6,933 nucleotides of DNA from Pseudobdellovibrionaceae bacterium (GTDB lineage: Bacteria; Bdellovibrionota; Bdellovibrionia; Bdellovibrionales; Bdellovibrionaceae). Shown here piece by piece: positions 1 to 4,609 of the stretch. The notes below the pieces were generated by a model, which worked only from the letters and a program-made list of their open reading frames with translations, did not search any database and had not been told where the DNA came from. The stretch spans positions 1 to 6,933 of the forward strand of contig CANCBY010000129.1 of the NCBI GenBank assembly GCA_947374445.1. Direction: 5' to 3'. Each line of letters starts with the position of its first letter. Positions within the stretch are counted from its first letter, which is position 1. Both the position numbers and the translations under genes were made by a program.

Positions 1-614
1 ATAATCCTCGCTTTTTTATTAGACAACTTGTCTTGAAACGAACGATTTGCTTGCATATTCCTTATGCCTAAAAGCCCCTCCTCTTCGATAACTAATTCAA
101 GAGCACCAAGAGGTATCACATAACCATCATAATTGGCTGCTGCAGACCAGACCGCAAGATCAGACAATCGAAAAAAGCCCTTGCCTTCAATACTGTAAGG
201 TAAAAGTTTTCGCAAATTTGTTGCAATATAGTAAGCAGTTTCGACAGATCTTTCATCGTCGTTCATTTTAAAAGAGCCAAAGCCAAAGAAAAAACGAATA
301 ATGTTTCCCGATAACTCACTCACTTTGCGCAAATCTCTCGGCTGCTGATTCCAGGCTCGAGTTAACTGTAGGGCAACTAAATCATAACTTTCTAATCGAC
401 TCCCTGGCTCCGCGGTGATTTCTGAATAATCTCGATTTATTAAAATATTTGCCGCACTCAAAATTTGAGTAGAATGTTCATAGCCAATATCATCAATTCT
501 CAAAAGACCAAGGAACTCATGTTGTCTAGCTTTTTTTAGTTCGGACTTTTCGACCAATTTTTTAGGATAATTTAATGCATATTTTTCAATCGTTCTTGAT
601 AGTTTTTTTGTTTT
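1..614 (-). CDS. 5'-truncated hypothetical protein, runs off the left edge
   Basis: One minus-strand frame stays open from just after a TAG stop at 617-615 to the window edge, about 204 codons. I do not recognise the protein. Its readable part includes RIDDIGYEHSTQIL, QLTRAWNQQPRDL and SDLAVWSAAANYDGY, a plausible soluble, mostly helical composition with no signal peptide or membrane segment. No ATG opens the frame: the first in-frame ATG is at 266-264, deep inside the coherent sequence, and the TTG codons near 557 and 503 lack a Shine-Dalgarno sequence. The first 14 or so codons overlap the end of the transposase remnant in another frame. The simplest reading is that an IS insertion or deletion removed the original start and N-terminus. 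The true boundary of the old gene probably lies between about 610 and 530. The rest of the gene lies outside the window, so it is unclear whether anything is still made. Confidence 0.5.
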
Positions 615-775
615 CTAAATTTTCTAGCAGATTCAATTTTTCTCTTCCGCTCCATTAAAACTTGCTGGCCTCGACCAAAAAACATGTCTGCAGGACGAAG
701 ATATTTAATCCCTGCATGCAACCTCTGATGGTTGTACTGATAGCTGTAATCGTTTAGTACGTCCCAATGGGATTC
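572..775 (-). pseudogene. IS transposase remnant, C-terminal integrase-core tail
   Basis: This minus-strand frame ends at the TAA at 574-572 and encodes the C-terminal tail of a DDE transposase of the IS3/IS481 kind. The diagnostic stretch is YNHQRLHAGIKYLRPADMFF, followed by GRGQQVLMERKRKIESARKF: the YNHxRxHxGIxYLxPA pattern is typical of the end of the rve integrase core, and a basic helical tail follows. All upstream parts (helix-turn-helix and DDE catalytic residues) are missing, so it is inactive. The frame stays open up to 883, but above about 775 it is only the reverse complement of the recombinase-like sequence on the plus strand, so the break lies near 760-785. No terminal inverted repeat or target duplication was recognised beyond 572. 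The family call rests on motif recognition; the precise IS family is uncertain. Confidence 0.7.
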
Positions 776-1126
776 AAACAGAAGGACTCTGCTGAAATTT
801 GCAATGACATTGAAAATAATGTGATTGAGTTCAAAAGGGGGTTTAAAAAAGCTCCGCCTTCGATGCGGCGAAGGTTGGTTCATAAAGTTTTTGGGAAATT
901 GGTTTACACGGGAAAGGGATTCGAAACGTATTTTAAGTTCGATGAAAAGCGTAGTGAAAAGGTCCAGCAGCCATTTGAAAAACCAAACGACAAAATCATT
1001 CCATTTCGGGCAAAAAAAATCCCCAGCTCGAATTTATCTGAGGCTGGGGAGTCATTGAATCTCTCGTTCGGAGAGTTGCTTATTGGCGGAATTGGATGGG
1101 GTGCCAGGACTCGAACCTGGGAATGA
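767..1126 (+). pseudogene. Probable serine recombinase fragment, C-terminal end only
   Basis: A plus-strand frame follows an in-frame TAG at 755-757. Its first half (about 776-960) reads as a helical stretch and a basic-aromatic segment, FKRGFKKAPPSMRRRLVHKV then FGKLVYTGKGFETYFKF. This resembles the C-terminal end of large serine recombinases, where a coiled coil is followed by a 'kRrLihkvf..lvyt..g.e' segment. The catalytic resolvase domain and zinc ribbon are absent, so this is a broken tail. The frame then runs through the tRNA-Gln terminator (1012-1050) and into the antisense of the tRNA, ending GARTRTWE. That ending is a well-known artefact of reading tRNA sequence backwards, so the native stop is lost or the fragment was fused to foreign sequence near 1010. 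Family assignment is by eye only. It could instead be an unknown ORF whose start happens to be at 767. Confidence 0.45.
1012..1050 (-). terminator. Rho-independent terminator of tRNA-Gln
   Basis: On the minus strand the hairpin TCCCCAGC / GCTGGGGA (1050-1043 and 1027-1020, 15-base loop) is followed at once by a run of eight T residues (1019-1012). It lies 43 bases past the tRNA CCA end, the expected place for the tRNA transcript to stop. A second, smaller hairpin, CTCTC-CGAAC-GAGAG (1075-1061), lies between tRNA and terminator and may help 3' processing. Confidence 0.85.
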
Positions 1127-1168
1127 CAGAATCAAAATCTGTTGACTTACCAACTTGTCGACACCCCA
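1093..1168 (-). tRNA. tRNA-Gln (anticodon TTG)
   Basis: The minus strand folds into a complete 76-base cloverleaf. The acceptor arms are TGGGGTG / CACCCCA, the D stem is GAC/GTC, and the anticodon stem ACAGA/TCTGT closes the loop TTTTGAT, giving anticodon TTG (glutamine, UUG). The T arm is CCAGG-TTCGAGT-CCTGG. The discriminator base is T and the CCA tail is encoded. It follows spoVG on the same strand with an 81-base gap and has its own candidate promoter, so it may be transcribed alone or as the tail of a spoVG transcript. The 3' end points towards the mobile-element debris at 572-1010. Confidence 0.95.
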
Positions 1169-1174
1169 TCATGG

Positions 1175-1203
1175 ATCATTTTGAAGGGTCAAATTAGTGA
1201 CAA
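1175..1203 (-). promoter_or_regulatory. Candidate promoter of tRNA-Gln
   Basis: On the minus strand TTGTCA (1203-1198, five of six to the -35 consensus) and AATGAT (1180-1175, four of six to the -10) are separated by exactly 17 bases. The -10 ends six bases before the mature tRNA 5' end at 1168, so the primary transcript would carry little or no leader. Motif match only. Confidence 0.35.
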
Positions 1204-1205
1204 TG

Positions 1206-1247
1206 CTGCTCTAAGGCAAGCCGTGTCGCTCCGCAAAATGAGAGCAG
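1206..1247 (-). other. Stem-loop just downstream of spoVG
   Basis: The arms CTGCTCT (1206-1212) and AGAGCAG (1241-1247) are perfectly complementary around a 28-base loop and start three bases after the spoVG stop. No T run follows, so it is not a standard intrinsic terminator. It could protect the spoVG mRNA 3' end or separate it from the tRNA. Confidence 0.35.
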
Positions 1248-1249
1248 AG

Positions 1250-1567
1250 TCAGTCTTGGTCGGAATTGCCTTCGGATTTTTGCCGCTGAAGTGCCCCAAG
1301 TGTAGCACCAATGGATTTGAGCTCTAATTCGTAGGCATCAAACACGGCATCCTCGATCATTTCGCGGGTTTCTTGGTTGAGAGGATGAGCGATGTCTCTA
1401 AATTGACCATCTTTGCGCTTTTTACTGGGCATGGCCACAAACAGACCAGACGGCCCTTGAATGATCTTAAGATCGCGCACAACGAAAGCATCTTCGATGG
1501 TGATCGAAGCATAGGCCTTTAGCCTGTCTTCATTGACCGGAAACACTTTTACGTCGGTGATCTTCAC
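1250..1567 (-). CDS. spoVG: SpoVG family RNA/DNA-binding regulator
   Basis: SpoVG proteins are small nucleic-acid-binding regulators in the cytoplasm. They were first described in Bacillus sporulation, but they occur widely in non-sporulating bacteria as post-transcriptional regulators. The sequence matches from the first residue: MKITDVKVF at the start, the core ASITIEDAFVVRDLKI (about 20-35), the family signature GLFVAMPSKK (41-50) and FRDIAHPL (56-63), then a polar tail; 105 residues is normal. I chose the GTG at 1567 over the upstream ATG at 1600. It gives the family's usual MK(V/I)TDV start and has an AGGAGA Shine-Dalgarno seven bases before it, whereas the ATG has none and would add 11 atypical residues. 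The Shine-Dalgarno lies in a short inverted repeat that may modulate translation. It is upstream of and co-oriented with tRNA-Gln. In many genomes spoVG lies close to prs, rplY/ctc and pth, which are not seen here. Confidence 0.95.
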   Translation of the reverse strand: MKITDVKVFPVNEDRLKAYASITIEDAFVVRDLKIIQGPSGLFVAMPSKKRKDGQFRDIAHPLNQETREMIEDAVFDAYELELKSIGATLGALQRQKSEGNSDQD

Positions 1568-1581
1568 GGAGAGGTCTCCTC
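1568..1581 (-). promoter_or_regulatory. spoVG ribosome-binding site within an inverted repeat
   Basis: The minus strand reads GAGGAGACCTCTCC immediately before the GTG start. GAGGAGA is the Shine-Dalgarno; its GGAG can pair with the following CTCC across an ACCT tetraloop. This site decides the start codon and could mask the ribosome-binding site, though a 4-bp stem alone is weak. Confidence 0.6.
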
Positions 1582-1684
1582 GGACGAAAATTCTCGTCAT
1601 TACTCAGTTGCTAATCTTTGCTGCAAAATCAAGATGCTACGGGCCGCAGTTTCTTATCGGATAAAGGTCGAGGAAGCTTAAATT

Positions 1685-1699
1685 GTCTCAACTTGAGAC
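1685..1699. promoter_or_regulatory. Perfect 7+1+7 palindrome between divergent genes
   Basis: GTCTCAA-C-TTGAGAC is a perfect inverted repeat in the 231 bases between spoVG (minus) and the exported-protein gene at 1799 (plus). Its position and shape suit a dimeric regulator's operator. A related imperfect copy, CTCAATAAGTGAG, follows at about 1744-1756. No clear -35/-10 pair for spoVG could be placed with confidence. Confidence 0.35.
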
Positions 1700-1798
1700 G
1701 ACTATCACGCTTTATTTAGCGGCCACACCTAAGTCTGAAATATCTCAATAAGTGAGTTTAATAGCTCAAAATAAACCACAGCAGACTAACATTAAATC

Positions 1799-2314
1799 AT
1801 GAATAAATTACTGTTTTTAAGTTTTACTCTTATCACGGCAGTGTCGTTTTCTGCTCCTAAATTTCACTGCTATTCAATACCCAATATGCCCGTCCAAGTT
1901 TATGAGTATGCCACTGCAGAATGCCTGCAGCCAGGCAAAGACTCTAATACGAAAAAAATGGCCGAAGCAAATATCGGAAAAAATGATAGCACTTCAGACG
2001 ATGGAATGAAGGATGTTTTGTGTGCCTACCAGGCGGGCTGCATGCCGGTTCCAGAAAATGCGCCTGACGAACCTAAAAATGAAATATCGCAATCTGAACT
2101 CATTGATAAAATGATGGCAAAGGGAAGCCTCAAGGGCTCTATTCTCATCTGCAAAGGCCGAGGCGCCGTTGATTCCAAGGGAATCATAAGTGATGCAAAT
2201 TGCCCTTCACCATCAAGATGCCAAAAACAACTTTTGTATAATTTCGGCTCAAGATCATTAAACCCTAGCGATCCAAAGGCCGCTGGCGTAGACCCAAATC
2301 GCGGAGCAAAGTAA
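1799..2314 (+). CDS. Exported cysteine-rich hypothetical protein
   Basis: I do not recognise this 171-residue protein. Residues 1-18 form a signal peptide (MNKLLFLSFTLITAVSFS, probable cleavage after Ser18), so the mature protein should be periplasmic or secreted. The mature part has seven cysteines (24, 42, 75, 81, 118, 135, 141), including C75-x5-C81 and C135-x5-C141, so disulfides are likely; the odd number leaves one free. The middle (about 46-110) is acidic, lysine-rich and probably flexible, and the tail is rich in Pro/Gly/Asp. There is no Shine-Dalgarno; a TAACAT hexamer lies six bases before the ATG, which would fit a leaderless transcript. The stop overlaps the next start by one base, so the two exported proteins are probably made together and with the TAXI protein that follows. 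Confidence is high that it is a gene and low on function. Confidence 0.85.
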   Translation: MNKLLFLSFTLITAVSFSAPKFHCYSIPNMPVQVYEYATAECLQPGKDSNTKKMAEANIGKNDSTSDDGMKDVLCAYQAGCMPVPENAPDEPKNEISQSELIDKMMAKGSLKGSILICKGRGAVDSKGIISDANCPSPSRCQKQLLYNFGSRSLNPSDPKAAGVDPNRGAK

Positions 2315-2577
2315 TGAAAATTTGGATCACGACTACAATTATTTTTTTACTGATGCCATATCTTTCGTTGGCTGCAGGATCCATCAAACTAGATGGAAAA
2401 GTTCGCAGCTTCTCAAAAGAAAATATTGAAATCTCCGACTACTCAAACATCTATATCATTGATAAAAAGAGGCTATCAAAACAACAGCTCAAGTCTATCG
2501 AAGCTGTTAAAGTCGGAAACAACACAAAACTGATGATAAGCTTCGACGCCATCGTTGACGTCCGCACTATAAAATAA
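2314..2577 (+). CDS. Small exported hypothetical protein
   Basis: This 87-residue protein is not recognised. The first 21 residues (MKIWITTTIIFLLMPYLSLAA) are a clear signal peptide, leaving about 66 mature residues with no cysteine. The mature chain alternates short beta-like stretches (SIKLDGKVRSF, NIEISDYSNIYII, KLMISFDAIVDVRTI) with one basic helix-like segment (KKRLSKQQLKSIEAV), suggesting a small beta-rich periplasmic domain. The ATG shares one base with the TAA of the preceding gene (TAATG), and GGAG in that gene's last codons gives a ribosome-binding site seven bases before the start, so translation is very likely coupled. The TAXI-type gene starts 15 bases after the stop. Context suggests a partner of the proteins on either side, but nothing in the sequence names a role. 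Confidence 0.85.
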   Translation: MKIWITTTIIFLLMPYLSLAAGSIKLDGKVRSFSKENIEISDYSNIYIIDKKRLSKQQLKSIEAVKVGNNTKLMISFDAIVDVRTIK

Positions 2578-2592
2578 TCTATAAAAAATCAG

Positions 2593-3900
2593 ATGAATAA
2601 AAAAATATTTTTAAATTTCTCCGTCAAAGAAGTCCTCTACGCCGTGCTCCCCTCGGCATTAATTCTGATGGCCCTGCTTGTCTACGCCAGAAATTACATT
2701 GACCCTGCTCCGCCAAAAAGATTGGTGATTGCGACCGGCAGAGACGAAGGTGACTATCAATATTTTGCCAAGCAATACGCCGAAGCCCTCAATGAAGAGG
2801 GAATTGAACTTGTGATCCGCCCCACTGAAGGAGCCACAGAAAACTTGAGACTCTTAGAAGATGAATCGGCAGACATTGACATCGGATTTGTTCAAGACGG
2901 CATCGGCAATGATACAGACCTGCCAAACATTGTATCTCTCGGAAGTCTTTACTACGAGCCGCTTTGGATCTTCTATCGAGGCTCGCAAAACTTAAGTAAT
3001 TTGTCGGATCTCAAAGGACTAAAAATTTCTGCCGGCCACCCCGGAAAAGAAACAAATATCTTAGCTCGCAAAATCCTATCTTTTGCTAAGTTGGATTCAA
3101 CAACCAACAAACTTTTAGAGCTCTCAACGGACGAGTCCATCTCTGCCTTAAAAGCTGGATCGGTGGATTTAATCTTTTTAAACTTGCCGGCAGAAGACCC
3201 AAGAATCGCAGACCTGTTAAGCCAAAACACTCTTCACCTCATGAGTTTAAATCAGGCCGAAGCGATCTCTCGCAAAAACTCTAGCTTTCATCACTTAGTT
3301 CTACCAAGAGGTGTAATTGATCTAGAAAAAAATATTCCCCGTCAAGACGTGGAATTGGTGGGGACCACCACCTCTCTTTTAGCTCAAGAGGATTTGCACC
3401 CAGCACTCGCCTATTTGCTTTTGAAAACTGCAAAACAAATTCATGGCGGACAAGGGATCTTTCATCGCAAGGGAGAATTCCCCGAGAACAAAGATGATCA
3501 CTTTCCGATCAGTCCAGATGCTCAAAACTTTTACACACATGGAGCACCGTTCTGGCAAAAGTATCTTCCATTTTGGGTGGCAGCCTGGCTGGACCGATTT
3601 CTCTTTGTGGTGATTCCGCTGATGGCTTTGATTTACCCACTGGCAAAATTGATTCCGCAAATCTATCATTGGCGACTCAAATCGCAGATCTATCGTCTGT
3701 ATGGCGAGTTGCGCTTTCTTGAAACTCAGTCGCAATCGCAGGTGTCGCCTCGGCAATCAAAAAAATATCTTGGCGAGCTTGATCGCATCGAAGACAAAGT
3801 GAATCGCATGAATTTACCTTTAGAATATGTCGAGCACACTTACTCATTGCGTGGACACATCCATTTTGTGCGCGAGCGGCTTGCGCAATCGGAGATTTGA
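2593..3900 (+). CDS. TAXI-family solute-binding protein, membrane-anchored at both ends
   Basis: This 435-residue protein has the fold signature of the TAXI (TRAP-associated extracytoplasmic immunogenic) solute receptors, related to NMT1-type binding proteins. After an N-terminal membrane helix (about 14-33) come RLVIATGRDEGDYQYFAKQY (43-62), PTEGATENLRLL (77-88) and IDIGFVQDG (95-103), the usual TAXI ligand-domain landmarks. A second half (KGLKISAGHPGKETN, 141-155; ALKAGSVDLIF, 185-195) completes a two-lobed binding domain. Unlike soluble TAXI receptors it has a second membrane helix (about 333-354), followed by a basic, cytoplasm-facing, coiled-coil-like tail (357-435, with KYLGELDRIEDKVNRM). 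Predicted topology: N-terminus inside, binding domain in the periplasm, tail inside. No TRAP permease gene is nearby, so it may act as a sensor or scaffold or use a distant permease. There is no Shine-Dalgarno; TATAAA lies seven bases before the ATG. The ligand cannot be predicted. Confidence 0.88.
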   Translation: MNKKIFLNFSVKEVLYAVLPSALILMALLVYARNYIDPAPPKRLVIATGRDEGDYQYFAKQYAEALNEEGIELVIRPTEGATENLRLLEDESADIDIGFVQDGIGNDTDLPNIVSLGSLYYEPLWIFYRGSQNLSNLSDLKGLKISAGHPGKETNILARKILSFAKLDSTTNKLLELSTDESISALKAGSVDLIFLNLPAEDPRIADLLSQNTLHLMSLNQAEAISRKNSSFHHLVLPRGVIDLEKNIPRQDVELVGTTTSLLAQEDLHPALAYLLLKTAKQIHGGQGIFHRKGEFPENKDDHFPISPDAQNFYTHGAPFWQKYLPFWVAAWLDRFLFVVIPLMALIYPLAKLIPQIYHWRLKSQIYRLYGELRFLETQSQSQVSPRQSKKYLGELDRIEDKVNRMNLPLEYVEHTYSLRGHIHFVRERLAQSEI

Positions 3901-3904
3901 TAAA

Positions 3905-4279
3905 TTAGACTGCACTCGGCCAATCTTTTAGCATCAAGGCCTCAAGCCCTTTGCTGACCCTGGCCGAATCACAGTCTTTATTTTTTACTCCATATTCAAA
4001 GCTCGCATCAAAACTTCGGCAGCATTCAGGTCTATTTTGATAGATCTTGCAAATCACCTTTTTGCCGACGATACCACCCAGCCCAATACAACTTGGTGTC
4101 TTTTGATCGGTTCCGATCATGGCATTCATGTAGGGAGATATCTGCTGAGTCATTTCTAGAGGAATGCCTTGGTTCTCCGTGAGAGTTTCAGACCAATGAA
4201 ACGACACTCTGTAGAATGCGCAACAAGCCCCGCACTTTAAGCAAGGATGTACATTTAAAGGACCCTTTGAAATCGTCAT
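3905..4279 (-). CDS. YkgJ-family cysteine-cluster protein
   Basis: A 124-residue protein of the YkgJ / CxxCxxCC type, thought to bind a metal ion or iron-sulfur cluster; the biochemical role of the family is not settled. The signature is present: CLKCGACC at 13-20 (Cys 13, 16, 19, 20), Cys64, then CKIYQNRPECCRSF from Cys77 (Cys 77, 86, 87), with a final Cys103. The C.IY..RP..CR.F block is the hallmark second half of the family. There is no signal peptide, so it is cytoplasmic. Its stop is only four bases from the stop of the TAXI gene on the other strand, leaving no room for separate terminators. The ATG at 4279 gives the expected N-terminus just before the cluster, but instead of a clear Shine-Dalgarno it is preceded by a hairpin (4280-4300). 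Confidence 0.9.
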   Translation of the reverse strand: MTISKGPLNVHPCLKCGACCAFYRVSFHWSETLTENQGIPLEMTQQISPYMNAMIGTDQKTPSCIGLGGIVGKKVICKIYQNRPECCRSFDASFEYGVKNKDCDSARVSKGLEALMLKDWPSAV

Positions 4280-4300
4280 CGCTCAGCCTATGGCCGAGCG
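4280..4300 (-). promoter_or_regulatory. Hairpin directly before the YkgJ-type start codon
   Basis: On the minus strand CGCTCGGCC-ATA-GGCTGAGCG can form a 9-bp stem with one G-U pair; the start codon is the next base. It covers the place where a ribosome-binding site would be, so it could lower translation unless opened. No T run follows, so it is not a terminator for either strand. Confidence 0.45.
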
Positions 4301-4316
4301 ACTGCGATAGATACAA

Positions 4317-4346
4317 CTAAGTTAGTAACTTCGCTTAATAGCTATT
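4317..4346. repeat. Cluster of short palindromes
   Basis: Three short perfect palindromes lie here: CTAA-G-TTAG (4317-4325), overlapping AAGTTA-G-TAACTT (4319-4331), and AATAGCTATT (4337-4346). They are upstream of the YkgJ-type gene and downstream of the small frames on the same strand. They may be operator sites or weak RNA hairpins; no function can be assigned. Confidence 0.3.
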
Positions 4347-4350
4347 CAGA

Positions 4351-4461
4351 TCACCATTCAGGCGACGAAATAAACTCAGTCTCACCAGGAACCATTTTAC
4401 CGCGCCGGAAGAATTCGACTAACAAACATTCCACCGCAAAGATCGCTCTTTTGGCCTTCAA
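4351..4461 (-). CDS. Possible 36-residue small protein
   Basis: A minus-strand frame opened by TTG at 4461 ends with TGA at 4353-4351 and would encode MKAKRAIFAVECLLVEFF then RRGKMVPGETEFISSPEW. The pattern, an amphipathic helix followed by a basic turn and an acidic tail, looks protein-like, and this stretch is more GC-rich than the flanking AT-rich intergenic DNA, as coding sequence tends to be. There is no good Shine-Dalgarno for the TTG. A perfect one (AGGAG, seven bases) serves the ATG at 4471, which is in another frame. Removing one A from the AAAA run just after that ATG would join the two into a 39-residue protein. So this may be a gene with a single-base frameshift, or the downstream member of overlapping mini-ORFs. 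A frame of this length can also occur by chance, so I hold it loosely. No family recognised. Confidence 0.4.
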   Translation of the reverse strand: MKAKRAIFAVECLLVEFFRRGKMVPGETEFISSPEW

Positions 4462-4471
4462 ATTTTATCAT
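4397..4471 (-). CDS. Possible 24-residue mini-ORF with strong ribosome-binding site
   Basis: The ATG at 4471-4469 has a textbook ribosome-binding site (AGGAG at 4483-4479, seven-base spacer), the best in this intergenic region. The frame encodes MIKFEGQKSDLCGG followed by MFVSRILPAR and stops at TAA 4399-4397. It overlaps the 36-residue frame in another register and, through ATGA, the end of a 12-residue upstream frame. It may be a leader peptide, or the visible start of the 36-residue protein with a frameshift between. Low confidence that this exact peptide is the product. Confidence 0.3.
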   Translation of the reverse strand: MIKFEGQKSDLCGGMFVSRILPAR

Positions 4472-4506
4472 GTTATAGCTCCTGACACTGAATATTTTAA
4501 TACCAT
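4468..4506 (-). CDS. Possible 12-residue upstream mini-ORF
   Basis: ATG at 4506-4504, preceded by AAGGA four bases away, opens MVLKYSVSGAIT and stops at a TGA that overlaps the next ATG (ATGA at 4471-4468). This arrangement is typical of translational coupling, but so short a frame could easily be chance. Confidence 0.2.
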   Translation of the reverse strand: MVLKYSVSGAIT

Positions 4507-4574
4507 AAATTCCTTTGCTTGATGATTAAATCACTAGGTAATTTATTAGGACTTGTTTGCAATCAAGTTAAATG

Positions 4575-4603
4575 TTGCCAAAGACCCCTGTGTTTTTTAG
4601 AGT
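4575..4603 (+). promoter_or_regulatory. Candidate promoter of the 4610 binding-protein gene
   Basis: TTGCCA (4575-4580, five of six to -35) and TAGAGT (4598-4603, four of six to -10) have an ideal 17-base spacer. The -10 ends six bases before the ATG at 4610, so transcription would start at or next to the start codon. No Shine-Dalgarno is present, which fits a leaderless mRNA. Confidence 0.45.
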
Positions 4604-4609
4604 TTAATC

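Larger units (their letters stand above)
2314..3900 (+). other. End of a putative three-gene operon (coupled pair plus TAXI gene)
   Basis: The genes at 1799, 2314 and 2593 are co-oriented, with a 1-base overlap and then a 15-base gap. This entry covers the tightly packed part from the overlap onward. A TTGACG...TATAAA pair near the end of the 2314 gene (19-base spacer) could give the third gene an extra promoter of its own. No intrinsic terminator is visible after 3900. Confidence 0.6.

Noticed and set aside
776..883. Extension of the transposase frame upstream to 883 on the minus strand
   Set aside because: This part reads as the reverse complement of the more protein-like recombinase frame on the plus strand and has no transposase motifs.
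825..1058. 77-residue plus-strand frame within the recombinase fragment
   Set aside because: It is an alternative frame of the same DNA; the 767 frame carries the recombinase-like pattern.
1142..1327. 61-residue plus-strand frame across the tRNA and spoVG end
   Set aside because: It is antisense to the tRNA 5' half, the tRNA promoter region and the SpoVG C-terminus, with no ribosome-binding site or recognisable protein.
1568..1600. Upstream ATG start for SpoVG
   Set aside because: No Shine-Dalgarno precedes it; the GTG at 1567 has an AGGAGA at ideal spacing and gives the family's normal N-terminus.
2973..3756. Two minus-strand frames opposite the TAXI gene (2973-3230 and 3379-3756)
   Set aside because: Shadows of a strongly recognisable coding sequence; their translations show no family features or starts.
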